This document shows, piece after piece, positions 12,931-24,569 of a DNA stretch of 64,000 nucleotides. Under the pieces are notes generated by a model that made no database searches, was not told the origin of the DNA, and was given only the letters and a program-made list of their open reading frames with translations. The position numbers and the translations under genes are program-made. This DNA is from Manduca sexta. Taxonomy: Eukaryota > Arthropoda > Insecta > Lepidoptera > Sphingidae. Positions within the stretch are counted from its first letter, which is position 1. Each line of letters starts with the position of its first letter. The stretch covers positions 14,150,466 to 14,214,465 of the forward strand of contig NC_051128.1 in NCBI RefSeq assembly GCF_014839805.1. The letters are read 5' to 3'.

Positions 12931-14142
12931 AATTTTATTTCAAAGATGCTTCTACAAGTTGAGCAACTCAGTATAACATCAGCAACAAGTTGACAGCGTT
13001 GCGCGTCATATCAAGCATATTTATCCCCATTTACCTCCACTTTAATCCAAAATCACGGATAAACTAAACCCAAAGTCCAAACAATGGAGCCAACATTGGA
13101 CCTAAATATCTTTGTCTATTTTATCAGGCCTTTCGTATGCAAACTTTCTGATGATTCTAGATTAAAGAGAGTGTATCGGCCTGCATGACCAGAGACCGTG
13201 CGGTTACGGCATCGGTTAATTTAATGTTACTTACCAAACACATGTAAATATGTGTATTGTGTGCTCGTTTAAAAATAAATGCTCTGCGGTTGAGGCGTGC
13301 TTTATGCTTAAAACATTAAGGGAATAATCTAAATGAACTCTATAAAGACCTCATTTTACTTAAGGTTGATTTCAGTACCCTGTGTTCATAATTAAAACTA
13401 AAAACATTATTTATGATTTTACAATTTTTTGTAGGCAAATAGTATCACTAAACAATTTAGAAACAATTTTTTTTTAACAGTAAATAAATTATTTTTATGA
13501 TTCATAATATTTTTTATCTTTATTATAATTAAACAATATCAATATCATATCTAAAATATGCATGAAGAGCACGTACATTTCCTTGCTATCATCTATTATG
13601 TTTTCGATTAAATTCAAATTCAATATACATACTACGTAGCATTAGCTTACCCGAGCAACCTTTATGCTGTGACCAACCTAGTACCTAAGTCTACTAATAA
13701 AATATTCTCTACAGTACCATTATATCCTTTATGCTATACCTATACGGTATATAATATATTGAACACCGATATGTATTACCCCTGATACGCTACGAAAGAG
13801 GATTAATTTCAGCGGTGTTGAGCAGTCTAATTAAGTGTAATTTGATAATTGTTGTCGAGGACCCTATTAAATTTCCTCGGTTAATACGGCTAAGACGAAA
13901 TTAATAAGTTAAATTATCGAAGTATTACTAATACCTTGGGGGCTAAGTACAAAGGAACTTAAAAAAAAAACAAAGATACCTACATAAAATAATTATAGAA
14001 TTTTATACTTCTATTACGTACGAAAAAGTTCAATGCTCTTAAAGTATAGCAATTAAAATTTATATTATCATAATTTCACGGTTTCGTAATTTTTACTATT
14101 ATTTCATTTTGGCGTGCAATTTTTTTCTATTTCATTACTTAC
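12931..14142. other. AT-rich DNA, possible first intron of the 14.2-kb gene
   Basis: If the signal-peptide exon at 14143-14206 is real, this stretch is the start of its intron on the minus strand. I found no downstream exon of matching phase here. A short GC-richer piece at 13175-13215 resembles a fragment of SINE family D. Confidence 0.3.
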
Positions 14143-14206
14143 CGATCTCCGTTGTAGAAATTATAAGCGCGAATAAAATTATAAACATGTCCATTTGCGC
14201 ATTCAT
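14143..14206 (-). CDS. Probable first coding exon with signal peptide; product unknown
   Basis: On the minus strand an ATG at 14206 opens 21 codons plus one base, ending at a consensus donor (G|GTAAGT; intron starts at 14142). The encoded start has a polar opening (MNAQMD), a hydrophobic core MFIILFALII and a small/polar end STTEIG, which is the shape of a secretory signal peptide or signal anchor. Alternative starts in the same frame lie at codons 5 and 7. A TATAAA lies about 50 bp upstream and a GC-rich block a further 130 bp upstream. The next exon must enter in phase 1; none was identified between 9 and 14 kb, so the mature protein is unknown and the intron may be long. Seen: frame, donor, hydrophobic core. 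Inferred: that it is a real gene start. A chance frame remains possible. Confidence 0.45.
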
Positions 14207-14600
14207 CTTCGATTCTTTTTTTAAATTTTAACCGGCTAAAGAAACTCAAAACACATTGTTTATATTTTTAAATAAACAATAATAAATCCAATCACATCAC
14301 ATCACAAAAAAGTTTTTGTTCACAAAAATAATTTGTCAATAAAAACAAAATAAAAAGTCCATAAACAAATGTCAAATTTGCAAATGTTTTGGCGCGAAAC
14401 AATACGTACTACGCGCTCTCGAGTCAAATTCCGAATACGTAAAGGCACGCACACACGGCGTTGGTGATCGACCCCACCGGAACCACAGTCGGTAGGCGCG
14501 CGACTGCCGAGTCCGTGTGCATTGCACCGAAACGCACCTTCAACCGGCAACGTGCTCCATTCAATTTTAAACTTTAGAACATTGTGATACATATCAAAAT
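14207..14600 (-). promoter_or_regulatory. Candidate promoter and GC-rich upstream block for the 14.2-kb exon
   Basis: On the minus strand a TATAAA is present at 14259-14264, about 50 bp before the ATG at 14206. Between 14395 and 14560 the base composition switches to CpG-rich, unlike the AT-rich surroundings. Position and composition fit a promoter for the signal-peptide exon. A minus-strand open frame over the GC block (14320-14592) has no recognisable domain and may be incidental. Confidence 0.3.
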
Positions 14601-15059
14601 TTAAATTGAAAATTATGGAACTACTAATGATAGAGTTCGAAGTTTTGTAGAGCGTGCTCGAATAGACCCCTATTGAATACTGTGACTACTGATTGGGAAG
14701 ACAATAGCTAAATATTTTAGATAAAGAATTACGCAGGAGTCAAGAATGTGTATGTTGTATAATAATGGCTGATTCTTGCAAATGAGTAATCACTCTGAGC
14801 TAGAGTAGGAAAGTAAATATGTGCAAAAACTATGACAAGTAACATAAATCATCACACACACTAGTAAACGGATAAGCAGAAGTGTGTGCATGTCAAAAAT
14901 TCGTCAACAATATAATTGTCTAGTGGTCCTAGATAATTATTATTAAAGGCACGTTTTTCTGAATTTCAAAATTTTGTGCCTATCAAAGATACTATAGTTT
15001 GTTACGAAAAAATAATATTGTTTATAATAAATAAAAAAAAAAAAAACAGAATTTACATG
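14601..15059. other. AT-rich intergenic DNA
   Basis: No coding or repeat structure recognised apart from a poly(A) run at about 15029-15047 that abuts the next SINE-like copy. Confidence 0.4.
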
Positions 15060-15290
15060 CATCACGCCCTTTTCCTTTTACAAGGATAGGCAGAAGTGTT
15101 ACATGCCCAGCTTTAAAGAAAAGCTAGAGAGCTACGTTAGGAACCATTCTATTTGCGGAGCACAGTTCTAAACTCTGGCTATTGAGTAGACTAACCCAAT
15201 ATTACTTTACCCGACCGGGGAGCGAACCTGAGAACTCAGCAAAAAAGTTGTTCCACAATACAACCACGCTTTCGAGGCCGTCATAGTTAA
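15060..15290 (-). repeat. tRNA-derived SINE, family D, diverged copy
   Basis: Read on the minus strand the tRNA-like head is at about 15215-15275 ('caggttcgctccccggtcggg'-like B-box region). The 3' end carries 'gcctatccttgtaaaaggaaaagggcgtgatg', equivalent to the 'ctacctcttcggggataaatgcgtgatg' end of the 40.4-kb copy. Confidence 0.65.
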
Positions 15291-15837
15291 ATATGTACAA
15301 AACATAATTAATGACATATCAATATGGTTAATCATTTACATAGTCACTAATAGTTATTCAGAGGAAAATCCAAATCAATTTTGAAAAGAAAGAGGCTTTT
15401 AATACTCTTCATTTAAACGCAATGCTTAAAAATAAAATCAATTACGTATGTCCCAAGCCGCGCGTGAATAGAATTAATAAACTTTCTTTTAAAAGGTGGA
15501 CTTTCTAGGTGTTCATTAGTGAAATAAAAATGGAAGAATTCCTTTCAACCTCTCCTCGGAGTTGGCTTCCGAACAGTGAGTGCCAATCGGGCGAAAACTT
15601 AGATCAATAAAGTGAACAGTAAATACTTTGCTGTTTTTTAATCGGTTTCACGTTTAAAACATTGAAGTTTTATGGTTTCTTTTTAGTTTTAAGATATGTT
15701 TAAGAAATGAATTATGACATCACATGGACTTAATTGACTATCAAACGCAACTCTTAATTATTTAAAGTCATATAGTGCGTTAACAATAAAATCGTAATAA
15801 CGTATGATTTTATTAGCCGCCTTTGACGGTCTGTTCA

Positions 15838-16085
15838 TCGCGTCATTGGTATTTTAATAAAAAACATATACACCTTATATCCCCTTAGGGGTAGGTAGAG
15901 GTGCAACTTAGGCACCCATTTTCTACTGTATTGTGTGATAATGGGCGAGCGTCGACATTTGTGCCAAATTTCAGACTTCGCGCTGTTTCTGGAAAAAAAT
16001 ATTAGTATGCCCGACCCGAGATTCGAACTCGAGATCTCAGAATGGAAATCGTACCGTGTTCGTAATCTACGCCTCCGAGTCACTC
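15838..16085 (-). repeat. tRNA-derived SINE, family D
   Basis: The minus strand carries an A-box-like region near 16060-16080 and a B-box GAGTTCGAATC near 16020-16030. Its body includes 'gggtgcctaagttgcacctc' and 'ctacccctaaggggatat', parallel to the copies at 40438 and 58775. The internal pol III promoter layout and repeated body define the SINE. Confidence 0.75.
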
Positions 16086-16937
16086 ACAAATATCAACTGT
16101 AACATGGTCCCCCCGAGGTAGTCCTTGTGCGCTTGGACCTTACACCAAATGCACGCCCATGCATGGAGGGACATTTGGCGCGGCCCTAGGCACATAGTGC
16201 AGTGTGTATACCTCTTAGTTGTTCATTGAGGCCCCACTCCCCCCCCCCTTTTTTCCTATTTTACTTTCCTCCAGGCCCCAGCAGCCGCTAAGCCGGAGGA
16301 ATCCAGTATACCGTTCATTGTTTTCCACCGATGTAAACTACAGGGTCTGTACAAAAAAAAACTATAACATGATAGAACCAAACTCTGTTAAATTTTGTCT
16401 ATGAAAATAATAAATATATTTAGCTAGTACTGTTAATTTGTAAGGTTAGTGATAATACCCAAAGGTCAAAAAGAGCCAATATAATCCGTAAACGTGATTA
16501 AATTCTCTTGTTACTCCACACACTATCTGGACCCTATTACACTTACCAGCAAATGTATTGGAGTCACATTCCCGTATCTATATTATAAAAAAAATATCTT
16601 TAAGCGAATATGATCCTTCTGATCACAAATCCTGTTCCTTGACAAAAATATCTACGGACGTAGTCATTTTCATAGCTAGCTTTATGAGGTAAGCCTTTTG
16701 GTACGCCTGTTTACCTTCTGCTGTAAAAAAAACACGACTTACCCAAATAAGTTACTCAAGATTTTACCTTTTTGTTCAAAAGACCCATGTTTACATTATA
16801 CAAGATTATCCCTTTCAATTTTACAAACATATTCATGCTACAATTCCTTAACAGAAGAAACATAATTTATAACACTCATCTGTGAAATAATTATCTATAT
16901 GATTATAAATATTGTAATAATTTTATTGCTTTACTCA
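16086..16937. other. Intergenic DNA with a GC-rich patch
   Basis: The interval 16105-16260 is unusually GC-rich (GGCGCGGCCCTAGG) and is followed by a long C run and T run. No open frame with splice borders was seen. It may be a diverged repeat. Confidence 0.3.
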
Positions 16938-16990
16938 AATATGATGTCATTTAAGTAACATATGTCCTAATATGATGTCATTTAAGTAAC
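16938..16990 (+). repeat. 31-bp direct duplication
   Basis: The 22-bp string starting 'aatatgatgtcattt' and ending 'aagtaac' occurs at 16938 and again at 16969, separated by 'atatgtcct'. It is a short local duplication. Confidence 0.8.
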
Positions 16991-18059
16991 GTGTGATTGT
17001 AATGTGTACAATGTACAACTGCAGAATATTCACACCAAATTCATAGATTATAGTTCATAGAAAAAAATTTGTTGCCCGGGATTTCAATTTCTGCCGGATA
17101 TAGCGATAAAGACCAAATATGGATGCACTGATTGCCTCTCTGCTTACCCTATGGGGTACGGGAGATGTATATCTATGTTTATAAAAAACAACCACCAGAA
17201 GAAAACCGGAATAAAACGGGCCATCATGATTTTTACAGTAAGTACCTTGATAAGACATACTAGCTAGTTTTGCACCTCTACTATAATAAAAAAAATTAAA
17301 TCACATTCGACTTCTAAGACCAGCCAGTGTGGGTGCAGTAAGTCACGCCGGCATTATTCTGGCGGCTGTCCAGAAGCGCAACATTTCTCAACAACATTAT
17401 ATTTGGACCAACCTGTAATTACCGTCTGGTCAAATGTACCTTTGCCTGAATGAAAAAAAAAATTACAGCAAGTCACGATTTAACTCACCCATCGGCGGTT
17501 TTAAACTAAATACAGAAATAAGCGGGATGCTCGTCTGGGTAAGAATAAACATTTTAGTGGAATTGCAATGCACCAACCATTAAAGTTAGAAAAGTTACTT
17601 TGCAGTGTCCGAATAAAAAAACATTTGGCAGTTTACAGTATACCTAACTTTTAATTTTAATGTAATAATAATACTTACTCTATATTAAATACAGTCCCAC
17701 TAGGATACACGAGCTTCCTATGCTACTGAAAAGGTCTTTGTCTATCACGCTGACCTAGTACAGTTTGTCAGGCCATATGCCTTCGAAAATCATACGGAAA
17801 ATTTTCAACTATGTATGTTTCCTTACGATGTCTTCCTATACAATTAAAGCGAGCGATGGTTGACAATGTAGCCCTATTTGTTTGTGAAAACGATTCTATT
17901 TTAGCAAATAGCTACTTTTGTTATACGTGGGTTGCGAAACGGAAGCAATATTTCACGTTAGTTTTCTATGACATTGTGTTACTGTCTTCGTCAACCTGAC
18001 CTATCCATGCTATAGATAAATCTTAATAGCATAGCCTTAACCAGTCATTCTCAAAGTTG
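16991..18059. other. Intergenic DNA
   Basis: A partial SINE-like 3' end may lie at 17120-17170 ('cctctctgcttaccc'). Otherwise I see no gene. Short open frames at 17055-17258 and 17811-17999 lack support. Confidence 0.35.
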
Positions 18060-18230
18060 ACGATAACATCCCCCAATGGCCGGTGAAGGCTTTCAGAGGA
18101 GTCGTTTCTACAGGTCCAAATTATCTTCATGCCTAATTTCAGCTACATCCATTCAGTAGTTGAGCCGTGAAGGCGTAACAATCAAACGAACACGCTTTCA
18201 CATTTATAATATTAGTAAAATAAGTTTAAT
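18060..18230. repeat. Dispersed repeat family F, fragment
   Basis: This shares the 'taatttcagctacatccattcagtagtt' type of segment and a right end 'cacatttataatattagta' with the family F copies at 10148 and 20780. It is noncoding and diverged. Confidence 0.5.
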
Positions 18231-19159
18231 CTCAAAAGAATGTTGTTTAAAATAAAATATTTTTGACGCTAGAAAATAATTGATTGTAAAAGAGGGCACT
18301 ACGAAACAAGTTTGAAAACCTATGCATTCATTTGATAGGATATTGCGTTCTAAGGCTACTAAGCGGTGAATTAATTACATCGCTATAGATTGCCACTAAT
18401 TGAATGTCCAAATAACAATAAACCAATTAACTGAATTAATAAGATGTCGCCCCTAAAGCAGTACTCGTTAGCAGCAAGTGCATTTCACCTTTAGCAGAGT
18501 AGCTTTCTAGTTATCAGCTCTGTGACCTAATTAGAAGTGCGACGTAAACATCGCTAAATTCAACGGCGACACGTAACACTGGTTTAAAAATGTACGTGGT
18601 TTGGTAGCGGTCTTTAGCTCAGTTAAATAAATTTACTTGTGGTAAGTATGTATTTACGCTACGTAGAGCTCAGGCAAAAATGTATATGTAAACATTAACT
18701 TTATAAATGTAATGTCGACCAAATTCCAAAAGAATTTTCAGTCCCTCAACGATCGCCACATTTACTGGATCTACACCGAGTGCATAAATTATTCCTAATT
18801 TCGAACCAATTGGCATAAATGTATCTAAACAGATTCTAATATGCTTAAAAACGATGAACAGTCTGAAGTTTTTTATAGCTACAGTGGTTATGCTAGATAA
18901 GTGTACTTACTGGCCCATTTCAAAAATTTTACCTGTGTAGATTTTTAATAACTTTTCAATAGATAACAAGTCGGGTGCAATTACACACGCACAGTTTGAA
19001 GATGTGTCGTTTATGTTTATATTCCTTTATGAATCTTGGTATCAGTATGTCTGCAACCTTGAAGGTGTAAGCCAACGTATAATAAACTTACCTCGCTATG
19101 CATTGGTATTTTCGACTGTTTGAGGCATGTCATTATCTGACACCATATCCTTAAACGGC
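18231..19159. other. AT-rich intergenic DNA
   Basis: No feature recognised. A minus-strand donor-like GTAAGT near 19080 follows only a short open stretch and is not assigned. Confidence 0.35.
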
Positions 19160-19390
19160 ATTTATATTTTTTATTTTTATTGCTTTGAATGACGAGACGA
19201 GCTTGCCGTTCGCCTGATGGTAAGCGATACGACCGCCCATAAACAGTAGAAACACCATCCAATACCTTAAATTATAAAGTATTGTTTGGTATTCCACTGC
19301 GCTCACCATCCTGAGACATGAGATGTTAAGTATTATTATTTCTAGTAGTTACACTGGCTACAATATTCACATTGGTGATTATTATAAGTA
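19160..19390 (-). repeat. Dispersed repeat family B
   Basis: It begins after a T-rich run with 'gctttgaatgacgagacgag' and continues 'cttgccgttcgcctgatgg', 'cgcccataaacagtagaaac' and 'ccactgcgctcaccatcctg'. This is near-identical to 39127-39340 and the reverse of 42990-43165 and 8820-9010. The T-run marks the A-tail of the minus-strand element. Confidence 0.8.
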
Positions 19391-20779
19391 CCCGGTATTG
19401 TTGCTACTAAGTTATACTGAATACGACGCAAAATATCTAGTTTTGTAATTCATATAGTGTTACTAAAGTTTACAGTCGGTGATAATATTTTAAAATACCA
19501 ATGGCTGAGATGTTTGTTCTTTCGACCTTAGGAACACCATTGTAACAAGGCCCTATAACATCGATCAAAACATAATTTGAATACAATAAAACATAACACA
19601 ATTGATTATGATGATGTATGTAACTGACCAATAAATGCATACCTTTGCGTTTTAAAATCTTATATTTTATTTTTGTCCAATATAAAACATCTTTAGTTAT
19701 AAGCGACTTTATTTAAGTAATAATTAAATATTCTCATGTACTTTGACTTATCATAAGTCCAACTATGTTCGCCAACGTGATGAATAAAACATTTTAATTT
19801 ATTCTTTATATGAAAAATACTCATATTGGCTGTTTATTAACTTTGATTTTCATACCTAAAAAATTCTACGTTGCTGTAACTTTTGTGTTGACATATTATA
19901 TAATATAATAAGTAGTAAAACTACAGCCATAGGGCATGTTCCTTTATAAAAAGGTTTTTTCTACTAGTGTTGTCTGTAATATTATCAGTACCGACTTTAC
20001 AACCGCCTGGACGCTTAGAAAAGGCGACACAGTCGTAAGGGAACCGCCAGGGTCGAGAACTCAAAACATTTACCCTGACTTATACATTAATTAGTCATCA
20101 TAATTACGATGTACCCTATACTCCTATTACTTCGATGTCATTTTCTGCCTCAGTAATTGCATAGCATTAGACTGCCTTGCTAAATACTGGTATTCGATCT
20201 CAGGCTGAATAAACGGATATTTTCTCAGTTCAGTATTAGCTCGGTGTCTGGTAGCCAATATGGCGATAAGCAACCCCTCTATCAAAACTGATGACGGATA
20301 TATGTAGCGAAAAGTTGTACTAGTTGTGTTTCTAGCTATCCCTTTGCGAATAAAAGGGTTGAGCATAATTAACTTTGTCAAAAAAAAATCTCCAGCCACT
20401 AAAAATCAGTGCCGAATTTGCCAGTAGGCCGTATAAGCCGCGACATAGACGCAACAACGGCCTAGAGGCGGCATGGTTGCAATCAGGATGACAAATTGAA
20501 TGGTCTTATGCTTAAAGAAAATAATGGCTCTCCCTTTACTGTAGCAGGAAAATAAAACACAAAAGCCCTATCAATATCTGTATTTATACAAATCACGCGC
20601 TCATGTGCAAGGGCCGGATGTTCCTGTGGTTCTGCAAACACCGCACCGTGCAGAACCTGTAGCTTTCATACTCAAACGGCACTTTGGGCAGACTGCCCCC
20701 GCAGAGGAAACATCGAGGTTCGAGAGACTTCACCTGTGAAGCAAACATATTGATGGTAAATTACTTAATGCTGGAATAC
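19391..20779. other. Intergenic DNA with a SINE fragment
   Basis: The stretch 20165-20275 carries 'cagtattagctcggtgtctgg' and 'atatggcgataagc', the mid-body of SINE family D on the plus strand. No gene is supported. The minus-strand open frame 20127-20399 is the shadow of that fragment. Confidence 0.45.
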
Positions 20780-21060
20780 GTGTTGCCAGCAATTACGCCT
20801 GCGTTAAAAGCCTTTCCCGCCACAAAAGTCGTAAAACCCTGTAAGACGATAGCGCCCTCCATTTAAAAAAAACATTATTTCCCATTGAAGCTACTTACAG
20901 ATATAAAAAGTATGCACTAGTCTATATATAAACGAGTACATGGTCTAACTGTGTGCCAATTTCCATCCAAATCGGTTCGGCTGGATCTGTGTTCATTTCT
21001 AACAAACATCCAAATATTTTCACAAATCTTCGCATTTTTCGCACAATATTATGTTTAGGA
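20780..21060. repeat. Dispersed repeat family F, copy 2
   Basis: It matches 10148-10470 in order: 'aaaagcctttcccgcc', 'aaaaagtatgcactagtct', 'tgccaatttccatccaaatc', 'aacaaacatccaaatattttc' and 'cttcgcatttttcgcac'. Noncoding. Confidence 0.6.
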
Positions 21061-21797
21061 AGAAGTAAGATAGATGTCGCTAGGCGTAGAGTGGGTTGAC
21101 TATAAACTTCGCTATTTGTGATTTCACTTTTATTCAAAAGATGGCTTTAGTGTAAAAAGGTGTATGTGAGCTAGCCGCAAGCAAAAAATGTTAATTATAG
21201 AGAATAATACATTTACGGGCAGGGTAAAGATACTTTCATCTATATTTTCATCGTAGGATGTAACGGAATATAGACTTGATTTTCCTATCTTTTTTTGTAC
21301 AAAATATCACTTAACGCTCGACCAGCAATGTTAAAGTATTACACAGCACAAAAACCTGTAGAAATTATACGATTCAAGGCTTTCAAATAAAAAAACTGAC
21401 CATATCGAATTGAATAAACATTTTGTCATTCGCCTTGACATTATTTATATTTTCACTAACGGAAATAAGTTTTTTTTATTCCCACCAATAGATGTCGCTT
21501 AATACAATTTACGAATACTATAAATTCTACCATATTACGTTCATAATATTATAAAGTCAGTTCAGTTCAATACCACGATATTCTTTTATCCCGATTTACC
21601 AAACTGATAATACTATTCCTAATTCTAGCTGTAATATGGTTAGAAGTCATAAGAGAATTTTTTTTACGATCTGAAATCTGAATTTCTTCTTCCCGTATTA
21701 AAATTATACAAAATCACCCCAGAAAGCGATTTGGATAAATTACTTTCAAGATTTCCCCCATTTTCCAACCAAAACTATAACTAAAGTTTATACAAAC
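21061..21797. other. Downstream side of the ANKZF1-like gene, no exon found
   Basis: On the minus strand this is the region after the last recognised ANKZF1 exon. The final exon should still encode the extreme C-terminus, but I could not find it here or to the left. The sequence is AT-rich. Confidence 0.3.
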
Positions 21798-23635
21798 CTT
21801 TTGATCATCAGTGAGTTGTAAAAATTTATTCGTTTTAATTTTCTCCACCTGCTTCTCTTTCTCTCGCTGTCGTTTCGCGCGTTTCTGTTGAGCCTTCTTC
21901 TCTTTCTCTTGTTCGAGCAGCTCTGGAGTTATTGGACCAGGAATTTGGGACTATAAAAAAAATTACGAGTTAATACTAAAAATATTACCATTTAGGACAA
22001 ATTGACTAAAATCAGCCAAATAAAAATTATTCCCATTGTTTCACAAAGTCTAATTACTAATGCAGGTTTGATACGAGACTAAGGCTTCCTATTCACACAA
22101 TTGAAGCAGCTGAACCTATAATTTTAAACCTATATTCAACGTAATTAAAATATCCAAGCTGCCCCTCTTAGGGCTAAAATTCGAATTGGAACAGATATAC
22201 GAATTTCACCTCAATGTATTTTTAACACTCTTAGCTCAGATAGCTTTATTTCATAATACATACTGCCGTCTTGGCTTGCCTGATTCTCACCTTAGCGTAG
22301 TTATATTTGTCAGGATACTGTCCCTGGAAGAGTCTGAATGCTATGCGCGTGTCGTGGTGCGGTGCGGCCGCGTACGGCGTTTGCAGAAGGTGGTTCTTGA
22401 TGCAAGGGTCGCCGCCACAACTCAGGATTTGTCTTCAAATTATTTATTTTAAATGAACATCAATATCAAAGGTATAAACTAACTTCTCACAGTAGGGAAA
22501 ATTGCTTTTCAGATGAGCGAGACAAGGGCACAATTGTTAAAAATTAAAATGAGTTAAGTATGCCAATACGCCTAAAAGCATTATTTTATCTTTTGAATTT
22601 ATAAGGCAAAAATTAAGATGAATATAGGCAGAATTAAAATAAACACGATATGACTCCAAGCAAAAAGGTTCAAATTTCAAGTGCAAATTTACAAAACATC
22701 TAATTGTGCCCTAATCTCACCGAAGATACGATTATAAGCACTAAACTTTTAGTTCTTGTAGTTTCCTATTATTTAAAAAAATGCTCCAACTTACGTCACC
22801 ATGTCGGGCTTGGCTGCGATGGCAGCTTTGTGCAGAGCTGTGTTGCCATCAACCGGATCCTGGGTGTTGCAAGCCGTCTCGAAATCTGAACCCTCCCACG
22901 ACTCTATAATGGTTTCTAATGAATTCAGCTCCTTGCCCGATATTTCTTTCCACATCTAAAACCAAAATAATAAAGGGAAATTAAATGAAACTTTATTCCC
23001 CAAACAATATGTGGTAGGGCAATTAGTTGTGTCAAAGTTTTGCAAACCCATTATTATATCGCACATAATAGTGTAAGCCGTAAACTAATGGTTAAACATT
23101 ACAAAACGACGCCATCTATTGTTGCAAAATGGAACTACGCAGTATAACATGTACAAAAGTGAGTTTTTGAGACAGTGCTGTCACATGTTTTTTGTCAGCG
23201 ATTCGATATTGTACTAATTAATTTGCAACTACCGCCAAAATATGTAAATATTTATTAATATCTTCGGAAGGATCTTTCCTCTTTCATACTCACATTGGTG
23301 AAAGACAAATAGTTACAAAGCCCTACCTTTTAACATTAGCCGAATCTTCTGTGGTCCCTTTTAACTGGTTTCTCGTCATCTTTCCTCTTATCTTTTTCTT
23401 TTTCTTCTTCCTTTTACCTCCTGTATAACTTCTTTCACTCTCTGAACCTTCTGAAGTAACCACATGATCACTCACAGCACAATCGTTGATCAAATCCTTT
23501 CTGGAGTTAGTTATTCCATTGGACTGTTCCGACAGAGCCTTGATCCAACCGACTGGTGTTTCGGAGTCGATAAAACATGGACCTTCGTCTTCACTCGACG
23601 TTACTTGTATTGGCAATTCGCGACGTGCGCGTTCT
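21798..23635 (-). CDS. ANKZF1: ANKZF1/Vms1-like protein, ankyrin and C-terminal part (partial, four exons)
   Basis: ANKZF1 (yeast Vms1) cleaves peptidyl-tRNA on stalled 60S ribosomes in ribosome quality control and binds Cdc48/p97. Exons in minus-strand order: 23327-23635, 22795-22955, 22291-22432 and 21798-21950. The first is acidic, then has a lysine run (KRKKKKKKIRGK), as in the linker before the ankyrin repeats. The second has an ankyrin unit (DPVDGNTALHKAAIAAKPDM). The third continues QILSCGGDPCIKN...TPYAAA and ends QGQYPDKYNYAK. The fourth has IPGPITPELLEQEKEKKAQQ, then a charged helix ending LTDDQK, the usual place of the Cdc48-binding arm. Three introns have GT-AG ends. Phases agree between the last three exons; the first junction does not (phase 2 into phase 0), so a small exon or another donor is missing. 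The zinc finger and catalytic VLRF1 domain are absent from the window, perhaps in the gap at 24070. The last exon is also missing. Identity rests on remembered family features. Confidence 0.85.
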
Positions 23636-23676
23636 CTGAAATACATTTTTTATTATTTATATTTCTTTTTATTTAT

Positions 23677-23913
23677 CGCACCTTTAGAACCAAAGGACCA
23701 AACTCAAAATTTATATTTTTTCTAAATTGGATAAAAACGACCTTCCCAAACATGCTCTATAACCCAATGACGAAAAAGACAAAATTATAGAATAGAAACA
23801 GAGATTCTCACTTTGACACCATTAAATTCACTCTTCTGCATTGTTTTGAAATCTTTTTATTTGTTTCCCACAAAATATTTTTTGAATTAGGTCACTTTAG
23901 TTCTAAAGGTGCG
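23677..23913. mobile_element. 237-bp MITE with terminal inverted repeats and TTAT target duplication
   Basis: The left end reads 'cgcacctttagaaccaaagg' and the right end, reverse-complemented, reads 'cgcacctttagaactaaagt'. Similarity extends about 40 bp inward. TTAT flanks both sides (23673-23676 and 23914-23917). There is no coding capacity. It lies immediately upstream of the first visible ANKZF1 exon on the minus strand, so it is probably intronic to that gene. Superfamily is not certain from the ends. Confidence 0.75.
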
Positions 23914-24069
23914 TTATATAAAATGGAATAGCCTAACATTCAATTAATATTAAGGCATTGCATCCTTTTTTGAAATACTGTGTATCTGCGACACTCAATT
24001 CATCAGATGCAGTTAAAACACTTTTAACGCCCTACAAAAAAAAAAGTCAATAAACCTGTGAAAATGTCA

Positions 24070-24569
24070 NNNNNNNNNNNNNNNNNNNNNNNNNNNNNNN
24101 NNNNNNNNNNNNNNNNNNNNNNNNNNNNNNNNNNNNNNNNNNNNNNNNNNNNNNNNNNNNNNNNNNNNNNNNNNNNNNNNNNNNNNNNNNNNNNNNNNNN
24201 NNNNNNNNNNNNNNNNNNNNNNNNNNNNNNNNNNNNNNNNNNNNNNNNNNNNNNNNNNNNNNNNNNNNNNNNNNNNNNNNNNNNNNNNNNNNNNNNNNNN
24301 NNNNNNNNNNNNNNNNNNNNNNNNNNNNNNNNNNNNNNNNNNNNNNNNNNNNNNNNNNNNNNNNNNNNNNNNNNNNNNNNNNNNNNNNNNNNNNNNNNNN
24401 NNNNNNNNNNNNNNNNNNNNNNNNNNNNNNNNNNNNNNNNNNNNNNNNNNNNNNNNNNNNNNNNNNNNNNNNNNNNNNNNNNNNNNNNNNNNNNNNNNNN
24501 NNNNNNNNNNNNNNNNNNNNNNNNNNNNNNNNNNNNNNNNNNNNNNNNNNNNNNNNNNNNNNNNNNNNN
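24070..24569. other. Assembly gap (500 N)
   Basis: Exactly 500 N, the same length as the second gap, so this is a fixed-size placeholder and the true distance is unknown. Open frames running through it are artefacts. It lies where the 5' exons of the ANKZF1-like gene would be expected. Confidence 1.

Noticed and set aside
19080..19140. Minus-strand exon-like segment ending at GTAAGT
   Set aside because: It contains an in-frame stop before the donor and has no acceptor partner; it adjoins a family B repeat.
23790..23850. Minus-strand candidate ANKZF1 exon ending at GTGAGA
   Set aside because: It lies wholly inside the inverted-repeat element 23677-23913 and is too short, without family resemblance.
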